DNA of 64,000 nt, taken from positions 124,001 through 188,000 of the forward strand of contig NZ_LMDK01000019.1 in NCBI RefSeq assembly GCF_001425055.1. Direction: 5' to 3'. Positions 42,403-51,325 of the stretch are shown here, in pieces. The notes under the pieces are model-generated. The model was given only the letters and a program-made list of their open reading frames with translations. It had not been told where the DNA came from and did no database searches. Each line of letters begins with the position of its first letter. The stretch's first letter is position 1. Made by a program: the position numbers and the translations under genes. The stretch comes from Pelomonas sp. Root1237 (GTDB lineage: Bacteria; Pseudomonadota; Gammaproteobacteria; Burkholderiales; Burkholderiaceae_C).

Positions 42403-43229
42403 ACTCCGCCGCCGCCGCCACCGCCGCGCTGCCGTCCGATATCCGCCTGATGAATGCGGTGTCGGCGCTGCTCGTGGCTGCGCTGGTGGCAACCGCCGCT
42501 TGGGGTGTGCTGCGCTGGGTCGTGCGCCTGCCGGCGTTCAACCTGCGTGCCATCCAGGTGGAGGGCGATGTCAGCCGCAACAGCGTGGCCTCGCTGCGCG
42601 CCAATGCCCTGCCGCGCCTGCACGGCTCCTTTCTCAGCATGAGCCTGAAGGACGGCCGCGCCGCTTTCGAGGCTGTGCCCTGGGTGCGGCGCGCGCAGCT
42701 GACGCGCGTCTGGCCGATGCGGCTGCGGGTCAATCTCGAGGAACACCGGGCCGCCGCCTATTGGGAGGCGCGCACCGATGGTGCTGACTCTGCGACCGAG
42801 GCCGCGGCCGAACGGGCCCTGGTCAACAGCTTCGGCGAAGTCTTCCAGGCCAATCTCGGCGACGTCGAGGACGAGACCCTGCCTGTGCTCGCCGGCCCGG
42901 CGCAGACGGCCGGCGCGATGCTGCAGATGTGGCGGGCCCTGTCGCCGGCCGCTGAAAAACTCGGCGAGGGCATCGACCGCCTGGACCTGTCGGGCCGCGG
43001 CTCCTGGCGCGCGACGCTCGGCAGCGGTGCCGTTGTCGAACTGGGCCGCGGCAGCGAGACCGACGTGGTCGAGCGCTTCGGCCGCTTCGCCCAATCCATC
43101 ACGCAGGTCACGGCGACCTACCGCAGCCCACTGCTGTCCGCCGACCTGCGCCACGCCGACGGCTACGCGGTCAAGCTGCGCGGCGTGACGACGAGCACCC
43201 CGGGTAAACCCGTAAATAGAAAACGTTGA
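42399..43229 (+). CDS. ftsQ: Cell division protein FtsQ
   Basis: 276 residues. One N-terminal membrane helix (about 20-40) is followed by the POTRA domain ([17 protein letters not shown] and [18 protein letters not shown]) and the beta domain. The [14 protein letters not shown] segment is typical. It links FtsL/FtsB to the divisome. The GTG start overlaps the ddl stop. Confidence 0.95.
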   Translation: MNSAAAATAALPSDIRLMNAVSALLVAALVATAAWGVLRWVVRLPAFNLRAIQVEGDVSRNSVASLRANALPRLHGSFLSMSLKDGRAAFEAVPWVRRAQLTRVWPMRLRVNLEEHRAAAYWEARTDGADSATEAAAERALVNSFGEVFQANLGDVEDETLPVLAGPAQTAGAMLQMWRALSPAAEKLGEGIDRLDLSGRGSWRATLGSGAVVELGRGSETDVVERFGRFAQSITQVTATYRSPLLSADLRHADGYAVKLRGVTTSTPGKPVNRKR

Positions 43230-43237
43230 GGACGGAC

Positions 43238-44467
43238 ATGGCCAAGGAATACAAGGATTTGGTCGTCGGGCTGGATATTGGGACCGCCAAGATCATGGCC
43301 GTCGTGGCCGAAGTTTTGCCGGGGGGGGATTTGCGCATTGCCGGCCTCGGGGTGGCGCCGTCACATGGCTTGAAGCGCGGCGTCGTCGTCAATATCGACG
43401 CCACCGTCCAGTCCATCCAGCAGGCCTTGAAAGAGGCTGAAATGATGGCTGACTGCAAAATATCTAGGGTTTACACGGGGATTACGGGCAGCCATATCCG
43501 CGGCCAGAACTCCACCGGCATGGTCATCGTGCGCGACAAGGAGGTCACGCCGGTTGATGTGACCCGCGTCGTCGAAACCGCCAAGGCCATCAATATTCCC
43601 AACGACCAGCGCCTGCTGCTGGTCGAGCCGCAGGAATTTGTCATCGACGGCCATGAGGTGAAGGAGCCCGTCGGCATGAGCGGTGGCCGGCTGGAGGTCA
43701 AGGTCCATATCGTGACCGGCGCGCAGAGTGCGGCCGAAAACATCGTCAAATGTGTGCGGCGCTGCGGTTTGGAAGTGGATCAGCTGGTTTTGAACCCGAG
43801 CGCCTCCAGCCATGCCGCCCTGACCGCCGACGAACGCGACCTGGGGGTTGCGCTGGTCGATATTGGCGCCGGCACGACCGATGTGGCGATATTCACCGGC
43901 GGCTCGATCCGCCATACCGCCGTCATCCCCATCGCGGGCGACTTGATCACCAGCGATATCGCGATGGCGCTGCGCACGCCGACCAAGGACGCCGAGGAAA
44001 TCAAGGTCGAATATGGCGTCGCCAAGCAACTGCTGGCCGACCCTTCCGACCAGGTGGAAGTGCCCGGCCTGGGCGACCGCAGCCCCAGGATGCTGTCCAA
44101 GCAGGCGCTGGCCGGCGTCATCGAGCCGCGCGTCGAGGAAATCTTTTCCCTGGTGCATCAGGTCATTCGTGAGAGCGGGTATGAGGAATTGCTGTCCTCC
44201 GGCATCGTGTTGACCGGTGGATCGGCCGTCATGCCGGGCATGGTGGAACTCGCCGAGGATATTTTCCTGAAACCCGTGCGCCGCGGCCTGCCCACCTATT
44301 CGGGGGCCCTTTACGACATGGTTGCCAACCCCCGATCGGCCACCGTCATGGGCCTGCTGGAGGAGGCCCGGCTGTCACGCAGCCGGGGTTTCAAGGCAGC
44401 GCAGCAGGCTGGCTCGGTGCAAACCCTGCTCGGCCGGGTCAAGGATTGGTTCATGGGGAATTTTTGA
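43238..44467 (+). CDS. ftsA: Cell division protein FtsA
   Basis: A 409-residue actin-like ATPase that anchors FtsZ to the membrane. The phosphate 1 motif is VGLDIGTAKI, phosphate 2 is ALVDIGAGTTDVAIF, and the adenosine motif is GIVLTGGSAVMPG. The C-terminal amphipathic helix QTLLGRVKDWFMG binds the membrane. The start at 43238 follows AGGACGG. Codon 28-31 region contains a run of eight Gs (about 43320). It lies 8 bases after ftsQ. Confidence 0.97.
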   Translation: MAKEYKDLVVGLDIGTAKIMAVVAEVLPGGDLRIAGLGVAPSHGLKRGVVVNIDATVQSIQQALKEAEMMADCKISRVYTGITGSHIRGQNSTGMVIVRDKEVTPVDVTRVVETAKAINIPNDQRLLLVEPQEFVIDGHEVKEPVGMSGGRLEVKVHIVTGAQSAAENIVKCVRRCGLEVDQLVLNPSASSHAALTADERDLGVALVDIGAGTTDVAIFTGGSIRHTAVIPIAGDLITSDIAMALRTPTKDAEEIKVEYGVAKQLLADPSDQVEVPGLGDRSPRMLSKQALAGVIEPRVEEIFSLVHQVIRESGYEELLSSGIVLTGGSAVMPGMVELAEDIFLKPVRRGLPTYSGALYDMVANPRSATVMGLLEEARLSRSRGFKAAQQAGSVQTLLGRVKDWFMGNF

Positions 44468-44488
44468 CCCCCACGAATTACGAAAAAT

Positions 44489-44516
44489 TTGTTTCAGCAA
44501 CTAGTCAATCTATCTG
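44489..44516 (+). promoter_or_regulatory. Candidate promoter between ftsA and ftsZ
   Basis: TTGTTT and TATCTG are separated by 16 bases in an unusually A+T-rich 81-base spacer. Extra promoters before ftsZ are common in other bacteria. The match is moderate, so this is a suggestion. Confidence 0.3.
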
Positions 44517-44548
44517 TGCCACGGCACAATTGCAGTAGGAGGTTTGAT

Positions 44549-45787
44549 ATGCCCATCGAGATGATCGAAGAGTTTGACCAAGGCACCCAAATCAAGGTGA
44601 TCGGGGTCGGTGGCGGCGGCGGCAACGCCGTGGACCACATGATCGCCCAGGGCGTTCAAGGCGTGGAATTCATCTGCGCGAATACCGACGCGCAGGCGCT
44701 GAATCGGTCCAAGGCCGACCAGTTGCTGCAACTCGGCACCTCCGGCCTCGGCGCTGGAGCCAAACCCGAAATGGGCAAGGCGGCGGCTGAAGAGGCCGAA
44801 AACCGCATTCGCGAATCCATCGCCGGCGCCAATATGCTGTTCATCACCGCCGGTATGGGCGGTGGTACCGGCACCGGTGCTGCGCCGGTGATTGCCCGGG
44901 TTGCCAAGGAAATGGGCATCCTGACGGTCGGTGTCGTCACCAAACCCTTCGATTTCGAAGGCGGCCGGCGCGCCAAGGCGGCCGATGCCGGCCTGGCTGA
45001 ACTCGAGGCCAATGTCGACTCGCTGATCGTCGTGCTGAATGACAAGCTGCTCGATGTGCTGGGCGACGATGTCACGCAGGATCAAGCCTTCGCGCATGCC
45101 AATGACGTGCTGAAGAACGCCGTTGGCGGCATTTCCGACATCATCCACATCCCCGGCCTGGTCAACGTCGACTTCGAAGACGTCAAGACGGTGATGAGCG
45201 AGCCCGGCAAGGCCATGATGGGCACGGCGCAAGCCACCGGCCCGGACCGCGCCGCCAAGGCCGCCGAAGCGGCCGTGGCCTGCCCGCTGCTGGAAGGCAT
45301 CGACCTCTCCGGTGCGCGTGGCGTGCTGGTGCTGATCGCCGCGGGCCGCAGCAACTTCAAGCTCAGCGAGTCGCGCAACGCGATGAACGCGATCAAGCGC
45401 TACGCCTCGGATGAAGCGCACGTCATCTTCGGCACCGCCTACGACGAGAGCCTGGGCGACGCGCTGCGCGTGACCGTCATCGCCACCGGCCTGACGGCCG
45501 GCCGCGCCCGCCAGCAGGCGCCGCTGCAGGTCGTGCAGACCCAGCAGGTGGTGCGCAACGGTACCGACGGCATGCCTGTGCTGACGCAGGCCGTGGCCAT
45601 GGCCACGCCGGCCACGGGCCAGCAGGCCAATGTCGGCCTGGGCCTGGGTGACTTTGCGAACGCCAATGTGCCCAGCGTCTGGCGCCATGGTCGCTCGGGC
45701 AGTGCTGCGGCCAAGGTCGAGGCCCTGTCGTCCAACGGCATGGACGAGATCGAGATCCCGGCCTTCCTGCGCAAGCAGGCAGACTGA
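44549..45787 (+). CDS. ftsZ: Cell division GTPase FtsZ
   Basis: A 412-residue tubulin homolog forming the division ring. It has IGVGGGGGNAVDHM near the N-terminus and tubulin signature MGGGTGTGAAPV at about residue 105. The T7 loop contains NVDFEDVKTVM. A Gln-rich linker leads to the C-terminal peptide DEIEIPAFLRKQ that binds FtsA and ZipA. The ATG has a full AGGAGG ribosome site. It ends the cluster, followed by a strong terminator. Confidence 0.98.
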   Translation: MPIEMIEEFDQGTQIKVIGVGGGGGNAVDHMIAQGVQGVEFICANTDAQALNRSKADQLLQLGTSGLGAGAKPEMGKAAAEEAENRIRESIAGANMLFITAGMGGGTGTGAAPVIARVAKEMGILTVGVVTKPFDFEGGRRAKAADAGLAELEANVDSLIVVLNDKLLDVLGDDVTQDQAFAHANDVLKNAVGGISDIIHIPGLVNVDFEDVKTVMSEPGKAMMGTAQATGPDRAAKAAEAAVACPLLEGIDLSGARGVLVLIAAGRSNFKLSESRNAMNAIKRYASDEAHVIFGTAYDESLGDALRVTVIATGLTAGRARQQAPLQVVQTQQVVRNGTDGMPVLTQAVAMATPATGQQANVGLGLGDFANANVPSVWRHGRSGSAAAKVEALSSNGMDEIEIPAFLRKQAD

Positions 45788-45805
45788 TCAGTCGCTGATC
45801 CTAAG

Positions 45806-45838
45806 AAGGGCGAGCCGTGAGGCTCGCCCTTTTGCTTT
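45806..45838. terminator. Terminator at the end of the division cluster
   Basis: An 11-bp perfect stem AAGGGCGAGCC/GGCTCGCCCTT with loop GTGA is followed by TTTGCTTT. It lies 19 bases behind ftsZ and abuts the stop of the convergent MFS gene, so it may serve both. Confidence 0.9.
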
Positions 45839-45839
45839 G

Positions 45840-47024
45840 TCAGGACGCGCGTACTACCGCCGCGGCCAGCTTTGCGGCGCCAGAAAGCAGGGCCAGCAAA
45901 CCGCCTCCCGCCAGCACCAGGGCCAAGGCATCCATGCGCGCACCGGGCAACGTCGCGGCAGCCGTTGTCAGCAGAGCGGCTGCCGCCATCTGCAGGAAGC
46001 CCAGCAGCGCGGAGGCCTGGCCGGCCTGCGATGCAAATGGCGTCAACGCCAGTGCGGTGCCAGTGGGTGAGACCAGCCCCATGCCGAACAGGAAGATGCC
46101 CACCGCGACGGCAAAGCCCGCGAGACCGGCTCCACTCGCGACAAGCATCGTCAGGCCGCCGAGTGTTGCCAGCGCTGCGCCAATGCGCAGCACGGTGGGG
46201 CCACCCCAGCGCGAGGCCCAGCGCGGCGCGGTCTGCCCTGCTGCGAAGACGACGAACACGGACGTGGCAAAGAACAGCCCGACCTGCAGCGCGCTGAAGC
46301 CGAAATCGCGTGCCAGCACCAGCGGCGCCGTGCCAAAGAAGGCAAATAGCGCGCCGAGGATGGCGGCCGTGGCGAGTGCCGGGCGCATGAAGCGCGCATC
46401 ACCCAGCAGCACGACGTAGCCGCGTGCCAGCGCGCTGGCCGGCTGGTGTCGCCGTCTCTCGGCCGGCAGCGTCTCGCCGACGATGCCAACATAGGCCGCC
46501 GCCAGCGCCAGGCCCGCCAGCACCAGCACAACGAACAGCGCGCGCCAGCCCCAGGCGGCCTGCACGAGGCCACCGAGCAGAGGCGAAAAGCCCGGCGCCG
46601 CGGCCATGACAACCATGATGCGGCCGAGCAGCGCAGCGAGTTGCGGGCCTTCGAAACGGTCGCGCGCGGCGGCGCGTGCCAGCACCGACGCGGCGGCGAC
46701 GCCGACGGCCTGAAGCGCGCGGCCGAACAGCAGCAACGGCAGATCGCTCGCCAAAGCACAAACCACGCTGCCCACGATGAAGACGGCCAAGCCGCCCAGC
46801 ACCACGGGCCGGCGGCCGATGCGGTCCGACAACGGGCCGACGATGAGTTGGGCCAGCGCGAACACGGCGAGGAAGAGGCTGAGCACCGCCGTCATGGCCG
46901 CCTCACTCGACCCCAGGGCCTGCGCCATCACGGGCAGAGACGGCAGCAAGATGTTGGTGGACAGCGTCGCCAGCGCTGACAGCGCGGCCAGCGTCAGCAG
47001 CCAGGGGCGGGGCACGGCGCTCAT
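45840..47024 (-). CDS. MFS multidrug efflux transporter, Bcr/CflA type
   Basis: 394 residues with twelve helices. It has the TNILLPSLPVMAQAL opening of DHA1 pumps and the loop motif LSDRIGRRPVVLGG. LLLFGRALQAVGVAAASVLA carries the antiporter signature. The substrate is unknown. The ATG at 47024 overlaps the stop of the upstream hydrolase gene (ATGA), and a longer reading is antisense. It is the last gene of a three-gene minus-strand run that starts next to a TetR regulator. Confidence 0.92.
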   Translation of the reverse strand: MSAVPRPWLLTLAALSALATLSTNILLPSLPVMAQALGSSEAAMTAVLSLFLAVFALAQLIVGPLSDRIGRRPVVLGGLAVFIVGSVVCALASDLPLLLFGRALQAVGVAAASVLARAAARDRFEGPQLAALLGRIMVVMAAAPGFSPLLGGLVQAAWGWRALFVVLVLAGLALAAAYVGIVGETLPAERRRHQPASALARGYVVLLGDARFMRPALATAAILGALFAFFGTAPLVLARDFGFSALQVGLFFATSVFVVFAAGQTAPRWASRWGGPTVLRIGAALATLGGLTMLVASGAGLAGFAVAVGIFLFGMGLVSPTGTALALTPFASQAGQASALLGFLQMAAAALLTTAAATLPGARMDALALVLAGGGLLALLSGAAKLAAAVVRAS

Positions 47025-47845
47025 TGACTGGCTCCTTCGGCAATGAAGGCAATGCTGCGCGCGATGACGTCGGCATCCGCCAGCAGACGGCGATGGCCAA
47101 GCCCGCTCACGCGCTGCAGATGCGAGCCAGCCCAAGCCGCATGCAGCGCCTCGGATGCAGCGAAAGGCACGGTGCGATCCTCCGGGTCGTGGACGATCAG
47201 CCCGGGATGGCGCAGGCCATGCTGCAGCCGCTCCAGGTCCACATAGGTGATGCGCGTGCCGATGAAGCGTTCCACCCAGCCCGCAAATGCGGCCGCATCC
47301 GCCGGGCCCAGGCCTTGAGCGGCGGCCAGGCCCTTGACCATGGGCGACAGCGAGGAGGGGCCGGCCAGGTGCACGCTGCGCCCGACTCGCCAGCCGTGGG
47401 CAAACGCGAGCAGCGCGGCGGCCGAGCCCATCGAATGGCCGATGACGCCGTGCACCTCCTTGCCGATGTCGGCCACCACGGCGCGCAGTGCGCGGCCGGC
47501 ATGCACGACGCTGGCCGCATGACCGGTCGAGTCGCCATGGGCGGGTAGATCGAAAAGGGTGACCGAGAAGCCGGCCTCGACCAGGGGCCGGGCGAAGCCG
47601 AGCAGATGGGCGCCGCGGCTGTTCCAGCCGTGGACGAGGACAACGCGTGGGCCGACGCCCAGCGTCCAGCGCGCGAGCTTCAGGCCTTCGTGGCGCAGCG
47701 GCGGTTCGGCGTGGCCAGCCAGCGCAGCGCGCTCCTCGGCCGTCAGCGGCACGCGCTCGGGCGCCGAGAAGGCATGGCGGGCCGCTGCGAGGTGGCCGTC
47801 GTCATGGGCCGTGAAAGGCGCTGCAAGGGCAGGGGAGGCGAGCAT
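47021..47845 (-). CDS. Alpha/beta hydrolase
   Basis: 274 residues. The oxyanion segment is VVLVHGWNSRG. The nucleophile serine is in GHSMGSAAAL, the acid is probably in VHDPEDRTVPF, and the catalytic histidine is in SGLGHRRLL. It is a likely esterase or lipase-like enzyme; the substrate is unknown. It overlaps the MFS gene by 4 bases and follows the SDR gene by 23 bases. Confidence 0.9.
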   Translation of the reverse strand: MLASPALAAPFTAHDDGHLAAARHAFSAPERVPLTAEERAALAGHAEPPLRHEGLKLARWTLGVGPRVVLVHGWNSRGAHLLGFARPLVEAGFSVTLFDLPAHGDSTGHAASVVHAGRALRAVVADIGKEVHGVIGHSMGSAAALLAFAHGWRVGRSVHLAGPSSLSPMVKGLAAAQGLGPADAAAFAGWVERFIGTRITYVDLERLQHGLRHPGLIVHDPEDRTVPFAASEALHAAWAGSHLQRVSGLGHRRLLADADVIARSIAFIAEGASQ

Positions 47846-47868
47846 GGCGTTCTCCTGAGTTTCGGGGC

Positions 47869-48564
47869 TCAGCCCGCGTAAGCTGGCGCGGCCGTGGACA
47901 GGCTCTGCTTGACCTGGCGGCTGATGTCGTCAGCCAGCACCTCGAAGGCGCCGGCCTCCAGCCCGGCCAGGGCCAGGCGAGCGACATCGGCCGGCGCAGA
48001 CTTGGGGGCGTCCATGCCGCGCGTCATGTCGGTGTCCATGTAGCCGACATGCAGGCTGGTCAGCTGCGTGCCCTGGGCCTTCAGCTCGCTGCGCAGCCCA
48101 TTGGTCAGCGCCCAGGCGGCGGCCTTGCTGGCGCTGTAGGGCGTCAGGCCCGGTACCGTCACCCAGCTCAGCACGGACAGTACATTCAGCACCGCGCCGC
48201 CGCCGTTGGCCTGCAGCACCGGCGCGAAGGCCTGGGTCAGCGCCCAGACGCCGAAGAAGTTGGTGTCCAGATGGCGGCGCGCCGTCGCGATGGCATCCGC
48301 GTCGAGCACGCCGGCCTGCTGCGAGATGCCCGCGTTGTTGATCAGCAGCGTCACATCCGTACATTGCGCAGCCGCCGCGGCCACCTGGGTGGGGTCGGTC
48401 ACGTCCAGCGCGACGGGCACGACGCCGGGCAGGTCGATGGAGGCCGGGTCACGCGCGGCGGCATAGACCTTGGCGGCGCCCGCGGCCAGCGCGGCCTGGG
48501 CAAAGGCGCGGCCCAGGCCGCGGTTGGCACCGGTGATGAAGACGACGGCGTTCTTGAGCCTCAT
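47869..48564 (-). CDS. Short-chain dehydrogenase/reductase
   Basis: A 231-residue SDR. It has nucleotide motif TGANRGLG, NNAG, catalytic serine in LSVLSWV and the YSASK motif. The substrate is not evident. It is the first gene of a minus-strand run and is divergent from tetR with a twin operator between, so it is probably under TetR control. Confidence 0.92.
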   Translation of the reverse strand: MRLKNAVVFITGANRGLGRAFAQAALAAGAAKVYAAARDPASIDLPGVVPVALDVTDPTQVAAAAAQCTDVTLLINNAGISQQAGVLDADAIATARRHLDTNFFGVWALTQAFAPVLQANGGGAVLNVLSVLSWVTVPGLTPYSASKAAAWALTNGLRSELKAQGTQLTSLHVGYMDTDMTRGMDAPKSAPADVARLALAGLEAGAFEVLADDISRQVKQSLSTAAPAYAG

Positions 48565-48594
48565 GGTGGCAATTCCTTCTCGATTTGCTTATTC

Positions 48595-48633
48595 ATGTCG
48601 ACCGACATGATTGATATAAATGTCGGTCAACAT
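48595..48633. promoter_or_regulatory. Twin operator of the TetR regulator
   Basis: ATGTCGACCGACAT at 48595-48608 is a perfect palindrome with a two-base centre. ATGTCGGTCAACAT at 48620-48633 matches its reverse complement with one mismatch. The centres are 25 bases apart, in an A+T-rich divergent promoter region. This is a typical autoregulatory TetR-family site. Confidence 0.75.
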
Positions 48634-48679
48634 ATAAAATGCGTCAAGCCCGCCCACACAAAGACCCCAGGAGACCGCG

Positions 48680-49243
48680 ATGAAGGTCAGCCGCGCCCAG
48701 GCCGAAGAGAACCGCGAACGCATCCTCGACAACGCCGCCCAGCTGTTTCGCGAGCGCGGCTTCGATGGCATCGGCCTGAACGACCTGATGCAGGCCGCTG
48801 GCCTGACGCGTGGCGGCTTCTATGGCCACTTCGAGTCCAAGGACGACTTGGCCGCCCAGGCGACGCGGCGCGCGCTGCAGGCCAACCGCGAGCAGTGGAA
48901 GACGCAGTCCGACCGCAGCCTGCAGGCCTGGGTCAAGGCCTATCTGTCCGACGCTCACCGTGACCATATCGGTGCCGGCTGCGGCCTGGTCGCGCTGGCG
49001 GGTGATGCTGCGCGTGGCGGGCCGGCCGTGCGGGAGGTGTTTGCGGAGGGCGTCGCCAACCTCGTGGCAACGCTGCAGGAACAGATGCCGGCCGACTCGG
49101 CGCCCGAGCAACGCGAGCAGGCGCTGGCCATGCTGTCCACGCTGGTGGGGGCGCTGTTGCTGTCACGCGCTGTCGGCGGCGACACCGCGCTGTCCAGCGA
49201 ACTCCGCGAGGCCGCCCGCAAGAGTCTGCCTGCCGGCGGCTGA
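48680..49243 (+). CDS. TetR/AcrR-family transcriptional repressor
   Basis: 187 residues. The N-terminal helix-turn-helix covers about 10-55 (RILDNAAQLFRERGFDGIGL, LTRGGFYGHFESKDDL). A helical ligand domain contains GCGLVALAGDAARGG. It faces the SDR/hydrolase/MFS run, with paired palindromes between them. It probably represses that run and itself until a ligand, perhaps the pump substrate, is bound. Confidence 0.92.
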   Translation: MKVSRAQAEENRERILDNAAQLFRERGFDGIGLNDLMQAAGLTRGGFYGHFESKDDLAAQATRRALQANREQWKTQSDRSLQAWVKAYLSDAHRDHIGAGCGLVALAGDAARGGPAVREVFAEGVANLVATLQEQMPADSAPEQREQALAMLSTLVGALLLSRAVGGDTALSSELREAARKSLPAGG

Positions 49244-49345
49244 ACGGTCGCCACCCGCCGCCCAGCGGTGCTGCGGCGGTTGGGGCGCGGCCAGCCCCTG
49301 TGGCATGCTCGCGCCCCATGTCAACGCCTAGAAGAAATCATAGGG

Positions 49346-51307
49346 ATGCTTGAGTTGGGCCTGCTATGGCGCCGCGGCCTGCTGCTGCTGGCCTTGCTGG
49401 CCTGTCTGCCGTTACAGGCACAGCGATTGCCCCAACCCAGCGCACGGGCCGGGAGCGATGACGCGGCCCCCGCTGAGCTTGCCACCACCGCCTGGACGCG
49501 CGACCAGCTCGACGTCTGGTGGACTGCACTGCGCCACCACACGGTGGCCGGCGGCGACCATCTCGAGCTGCCGCCTGAACTGCTGCCTCCCGAGGACGAA
49601 GCGGCCTGGAAGCCCGTGGCGATGCCTGACGTGCGCTCACGCCCCGGCGCGGCCATGGTCAGCGATGCGCGGGGCTACGAGATGCGCTGGTACCGACTTC
49701 ACGTACCGGGCGGGCGGGACGAAGCCATGGCCTTGTATCTGCCGCGTCTGGTCACGTTGTCGGCCGCGGTGCTGGCCCGCACCGACAAAGGCTGGCAGGC
49801 CCTGCTGGACAACCAGCATGCCGAGCGCGAGCAATGGGTGCAGCCCCTGTGGCTGCCTCTGCCCGGCATCGGTGCCCAGGGGCTGGACGTGGTCGTCGCT
49901 CTGCCGGTGCCGGCGGGCAGCTATCACGCGGTGTCACGCATCTGGATCGCCCCGCGCGATCAGCTGGAAAGACGCTGGCTGTGGCGGGTGCGCGCCCAAA
50001 ACGGCCTGCCCCAGGCCGTCAGCCTGACGCTGGCGGTGCTAGGGCTGTTCGCGCTGACGCTGTGGTTGCGCCGCCCCGAGGCCATCTATGGGCTGTTTGC
50101 CCTCGGTGCCGCCGCATGGATGGTGCGCAACCTGCACTATTACGTCAGCCTGCCGGCTTCGCCGGCGGGGCAGGACTGGTTCTGGTGGGCCACACACGCA
50201 TCCATGGGCTGGGTCATGCTGACGGCGCTGTTGTTCGCGCTGCGCTTTGCGAGCCGGCGCATCCTGTGGCTGGAGTGGGCGTTGACCGCCAGCGTGACGT
50301 TGGTGAGCCTGCTCAGCATGCCGCTGTGGCTGCGCCAGCTCGACATGGTCGTCATGCAGTACGCCGTCACGGCCGGCGTCGCCACCATCGGCACGGCCTG
50401 GGTGGCTTTCCTGGCCTGGCGGGAGCGCCGCACCGAGCTGCGCATCATGGCCGTGGCGCTGGTCATCGGCGTCGTCATCGGCGGCCACGACCTCGCCGTG
50501 CTGGCCGGCTGGGCCTGGCCCGAACACTTCTTCCTGATGCCGTTCGCGACGCTGGCCGTCATGCTCAGCTTCCTGCATGCGGTGCAGCGCCGCTATGTCG
50601 GTGCCGTCGAGCAGGTCCAGGCCGAGAACAGCCAGCTGCAGGAGGACCTGGACGAGCAGGTCTCGGTGCTGCATGCGCAGAACGCGCAGCTGCGCGAGGC
50701 CGAGCGCCAGCAGGCCCTGCTGCTGGAGCGTCAGCGCATCATGGCCGACATGCATGACGGCCTCGGCTCCTCGCTGCTGTCGGCGCTGGTGGCGATGGAG
50801 CAGGGCAGCATGTCGCACGAGCAGTGCGTGGAGGTGCTGCGCGAATGCGTGGACGACCTGCGCCTGGTCATCGACTCGCTGGAGCCGGTCGGCCACGACC
50901 TCGTCTCGCTGCTGGCGACGATGCGCTACCGCCTGGGAAAAAGGCTGCAGATCGGCGGCCTCAAGCTTGACTGGGACGTGCAGGACCTGCCGCCCCTGGC
51001 CTGGCTGGAGCCGCCCGACGCGCTGCATGTGCTGCGCCTGATGCAGGAGGCACTGAACAACGTGCTCAAGCATGCCCAGGCCAGCCGCGTGCGCATGGTG
51101 ACGCGCCACCACGGCAGCTATGTTGAGATCCGCGTCGAGGACGATGGCGCCGGCTTCGACCTGCAGAGCATTCAGCACGGCCGCGGCCTGAAGAGCCAGA
51201 TCAAGCGCGCCCAGCGCCTGGGCGGCAAGCTGCGCATCGACTCCCAGCCCGGCATGGGCACGCGCCTGTCGCTCAGATTGCCCGTGGAGCGCAAAGGCGA
51301 GGTCTGA
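49346..51307 (+). CDS. 7TM sensor histidine kinase (7TMR-DISM type, HisKA_3)
   Basis: 653 residues. A signal segment and a periplasmic beta-sandwich (about 40-215) are followed by seven membrane helices (about 225-415) and a coiled coil. The phosphoacceptor histidine lies in MADMHDGLGSSLL, and the ATPase domain has EALNNVLKHAQ, DDGAGFD and GRGLKSQI. This matches 7TMR-DISM receptors fused to NarX/LytS-like kinases. No response regulator lies beside it. The ATG at 49346 has AGGG just upstream. Confidence 0.88.
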   Translation: MLELGLLWRRGLLLLALLACLPLQAQRLPQPSARAGSDDAAPAELATTAWTRDQLDVWWTALRHHTVAGGDHLELPPELLPPEDEAAWKPVAMPDVRSRPGAAMVSDARGYEMRWYRLHVPGGRDEAMALYLPRLVTLSAAVLARTDKGWQALLDNQHAEREQWVQPLWLPLPGIGAQGLDVVVALPVPAGSYHAVSRIWIAPRDQLERRWLWRVRAQNGLPQAVSLTLAVLGLFALTLWLRRPEAIYGLFALGAAAWMVRNLHYYVSLPASPAGQDWFWWATHASMGWVMLTALLFALRFASRRILWLEWALTASVTLVSLLSMPLWLRQLDMVVMQYAVTAGVATIGTAWVAFLAWRERRTELRIMAVALVIGVVIGGHDLAVLAGWAWPEHFFLMPFATLAVMLSFLHAVQRRYVGAVEQVQAENSQLQEDLDEQVSVLHAQNAQLREAERQQALLLERQRIMADMHDGLGSSLLSALVAMEQGSMSHEQCVEVLRECVDDLRLVIDSLEPVGHDLVSLLATMRYRLGKRLQIGGLKLDWDVQDLPPLAWLEPPDALHVLRLMQEALNNVLKHAQASRVRMVTRHHGSYVEIRVEDDGAGFDLQSIQHGRGLKSQIKRAQRLGGKLRIDSQPGMGTRLSLRLPVERKGEV

Positions 51308-51325
51308 TCTTGGACAATTGACCCC

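Noticed and set aside
45840..51307. Integrated mobile element between ftsZ and lpxC
   Set aside because: There is no integrase, transposase, attachment repeat or terminal inverted repeat. Insertion remains possible but no vehicle is visible.
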